Part shown: in pieces, positions 61,780-64,000 of the stretch
Layout of the letters: each line of letters starts with the position of its first letter
Numbering within the stretch: the stretch's first letter is position 1
Source of the DNA: Nymphaea colorata
Lineage: Eukaryota > Streptophyta > Magnoliopsida > Nymphaeales > Nymphaeaceae
Assembly (NCBI RefSeq): GCF_008831285.2
Contig: NC_045149.1
Span: 14,470,629 to 14,534,628 of the forward strand
Length of the DNA stretch: 64,000 nucleotides
Direction: 5' to 3'
Translations under genes and position numbers: made by a program
Notes under the pieces: model-generated
The model's database searches: none
What the model saw: the letters and a program-made list of their open reading frames with translations, nothing else
Told to the model about the DNA's origin: nothing

Positions 61780-62870
61780 TTTGTTGATTGGAACGTTCAC
61801 ACTACGTACTGTACTTGCCAGGGCAATATGACATAGATATGGCAATCCTGCCGCTTTACTTATGTCGAGATGTTTATTGGGTACGGCAACATAATATATT
61901 AATTTTAGAGTTTCATTTATTATGCATGTTAATTATCAAAAATGTAATTTGTATCTTAGAGAAAGAGCCGTCTCAATATACCTGTTCATGCGTTTAAAAT
62001 CATTAATTTTAGAAACAATTATAAAACAATTAATTTCACGAATATAAGCTTAAATCATAAATTTATACACATTGCTTTACTGATAAAATCAATAAAGCCA
62101 ATATATACTGTTTTCTTCAATAGTTACTGAGCAATTGTTTTCAATCCGCTGCCATTATACTTTTTCCTTTTTCACTTGCCATATCCTTTATTCTCTATTT
62201 TCGCTGGGCACCGGTCCAAACTCCAAAGGCCTCTCTAAAAGTCAAGCTTATTGGCTAAATTTTGTTGAGCTATTGGTCCTAAAGAAATAACGGAAACTGA
62301 TTAGCTATGTGCATAGGCCGAGTATGATCTAGTTCAATAAGCATATAGGCTAAGTATATATCTATATAGTATAATATAAAAAATTGAGCCTCTATACCGT
62401 CGCCCGCTACCCAATGTATATTGTTTTCTTTAAATATCTTTATTACTATTACTAATTATTTTTTTATTTTGCATAATATTAACTTATCAGTTGTTTTAAG
62501 ACGCTGCGGTATTCACCTCACCCTATTCTCCCTCTCTCATCTTTTCTGTTGGCTTCCATATACTTTTAGCTTGTCAACTTTGCGGGATCGCATAATATGT
62601 TTGTCAATTACCTTTGTCAATGATGGCATTTCCGTAGTCTGAAACGTTCAAGTTAAATTGGCAAAAGATGTTTAAAAAAAATTAAAACACATTTTATTTT
62701 AATTAGAATGAGAAAATTTCAAATATTAAAAAAAAATCCAACAAATTGGCCAACCAACTGATACTCATGTTCCACGTAAAGTTTTCACGAAGGATCGTAG
62801 ATTTTAAAGCATTCAGACTCACATGAGTAATTACTTCAGTTTGTCTGTTCAACCCTAAAAGATTAGTTCA
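61780..62870. other. Spacer between inverted copies of repeat C; no recognisable gene
   Basis: AT-rich. Its 61.99-62.04 kb part (acaattataaaacaattaat) recurs inverted at 58.49-58.54 kb, so the duplicated block includes part of the spacer. Confidence 0.5.
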
Positions 62871-62874
62871 ATCA

Positions 62875-63955
62875 GCAAACTTGAGAAAATAATATTGTGG
62901 CGATCACACTAATCGAACATAATTTTAGTAATCATATTTAAACAACTAAGCTACCTTTCAAAATTAAAACTAACCACCTACTCGGATGTGAGTAGTGCAT
63001 TATATATTTATATACACTCGGATATGACTGCATAAAGCGTATATATTGTGATGCACAGAAAAGTTGCATGGCCTAGAATTTTCATTTCATAGAATGAGCT
63101 TTTACTGGTTTCATTTGTTAAAATCGGAGTTAGGTTTCCTTCATTATTGATTTGTTTGTCTGTAAGGATGCACCACCATTTAAATTGCGCGTTGCCCTAC
63201 AGAGTAGTTGTTTCCTTCATTATTTATTTTTCTGTAAGGATGCACCACCATTTAAGTTGCTCGTTGTTAGTGTTCTTTGATAATTGATTACAAAGAATAT
63301 GTTACGGAAACTTCTCTATTGTTACCTGTGCTTATAAAATGATCAATGAGTGGCTTCAGTTTGTTTCTCAACTATGTCAACATCCAGAATTGAACCCGTA
63401 AAACCACAAGTTCAAGAGGATCACCACACCAGTCCTAATTTTTTTACCACAGCACTACCTTAGGCTGTCCCCACAAGCAATGGCCACAACCTCTCCAAGG
63501 TTTCCTCGGCAAAAGGTCATATGCCCTTCGACAACGGAAGAGGCCATAGTGAGAAAAAAATTTCTTACATCTACTTAATCCGTCGTCAATTGATATTTAG
63601 AAAAAAAAAAATCAAAATCGAAAAAGGAAATGAAAAGAAAACAGGCCTGAAAACAGAGGGCTTTTTGGCCAGCCCTCATTTTTAATGGAAATGAAAAGAG
63701 AGAGAGAGAGAGAGAGAGAGGGGAGAGAGAGAGAGAGAGGTGCTTGTACCTCGGCTGCCATCATTGATGGCCAATGCATAATCTACTTACCGCTCTCCGC
63801 CTATTGGTGGTGGTCTGCTCCCGCCGTCTACCAATGGGTGCCCAGTCTCGATATGAGACGGTATTGCCGGTCAATGACATCTTCGACCAAAAGCGTTTCC
63901 TTTTTACTAAAAAAGATCTCACATAAACTTCAAACTAGATATGGATCCAAATGAG
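62875..63955 (-). repeat. CT-rich repeat C, copy 3 (inverted)
   Basis: Reverse complement of copy 2, from the acttgagaaaataatattgt edge to ccgtctcatatcgagactgg. Contains (GA)n at 63698-63739 and a roughly 76-bp tandem duplication starting near 63135 and 63211 (tttccttcattatt...gcaccaccatttaa). Confidence 0.9.
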
Positions 63956-64000
63956 GGTATATCCAACTTAATGAAATATCAAATAGAACCGATCAATGCC

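Noticed and set aside
1-64000. CRISPR arrays, tRNA genes, bacterial operons
   Set aside because: None found. Repeats are satellites, LTRs and MITEs of a plant nuclear genome, and no cloverleaf-type gene was recognised.

Overview
This is nuclear DNA of a flowering plant. The evidence is spliced fragments of plant gene families (FAX-type fatty acid exporter, DG1-like PPR protein, cycloeucalenol cycloisomerase, a gar2-related protein, RPA32, callose synthase), a scrap of plastid 16S rDNA, a Ty3 chromovirus, Ty1/copia pieces, hAT MITEs and long (TA)n/(CT)n microsatellites. The species cannot be named from the sequence. A run of 100 N at 38350-38449 is an assembly gap.

Layout. 0.1-7.2 kb: a 47-bp minisatellite, AT-rich simple DNA, an inserted plastid 16S fragment that was later split by a 348-bp hAT element, a second hAT copy, one callose-synthase exon and a 0.9-kb alternating purine/pyrimidine tract. 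7.5-8.2 kb: a decayed FAX3-like gene (minus). 8.7-18.7 kb: a composite Ty3/gypsy chromovirus read on the minus strand. It has an intact PBS, a gag-pol with many stops, integrase fused by deletion to a partial 3' LTR, and a long 5' LTR shared with the chromodomain end of a second element; that end carries a 1,156-bp tandem duplication. 19.9-21.2 kb: a 1.36-kb hAT element. 23.2-25.7 kb: another hAT MITE, a copia gag fragment, and two small overlapping ORFs that may be an endogenous pararetrovirus relic. 26.5-28.4 kb: a dispersed repeat, inverted at 54.1-55.6 kb.

29.0-37.2 kb holds exon clusters of conserved genes: PPR (minus), CPI exon (minus), gar2-related gene (plus) and CPI exons (plus). 37.8-38.3 kb is a copia 3' end. 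38.45-42.2 kb is a nested tandem-repeat field. 43.8-48.5 kb is an RPA32-like gene (minus) with a duplicated exon. 50.9-57.7 kb is a plus-strand multi-exon gene I cannot identify. 58.6-61.0 kb is a shrunken, partly inverted duplicate of that gene, and 57.8-64.0 kb holds three copies of a CT-rich repeat, two of them facing each other.

Almost every recognisable conserved gene is either a few exons only or carries frameshifts and stops (FAX, gar2-related, RPA32, gag-pol). The simplest reading is a pericentromeric or otherwise repeat-rich segment full of duplicated, decaying gene copies; consensus errors could explain some single-base lesions. I see no coherent novel system here. The most informative structures are the datable insertions, the shared-LTR chromovirus, the repeat field at 38-42 kb and the unidentified gene with its inverted partial duplicate.
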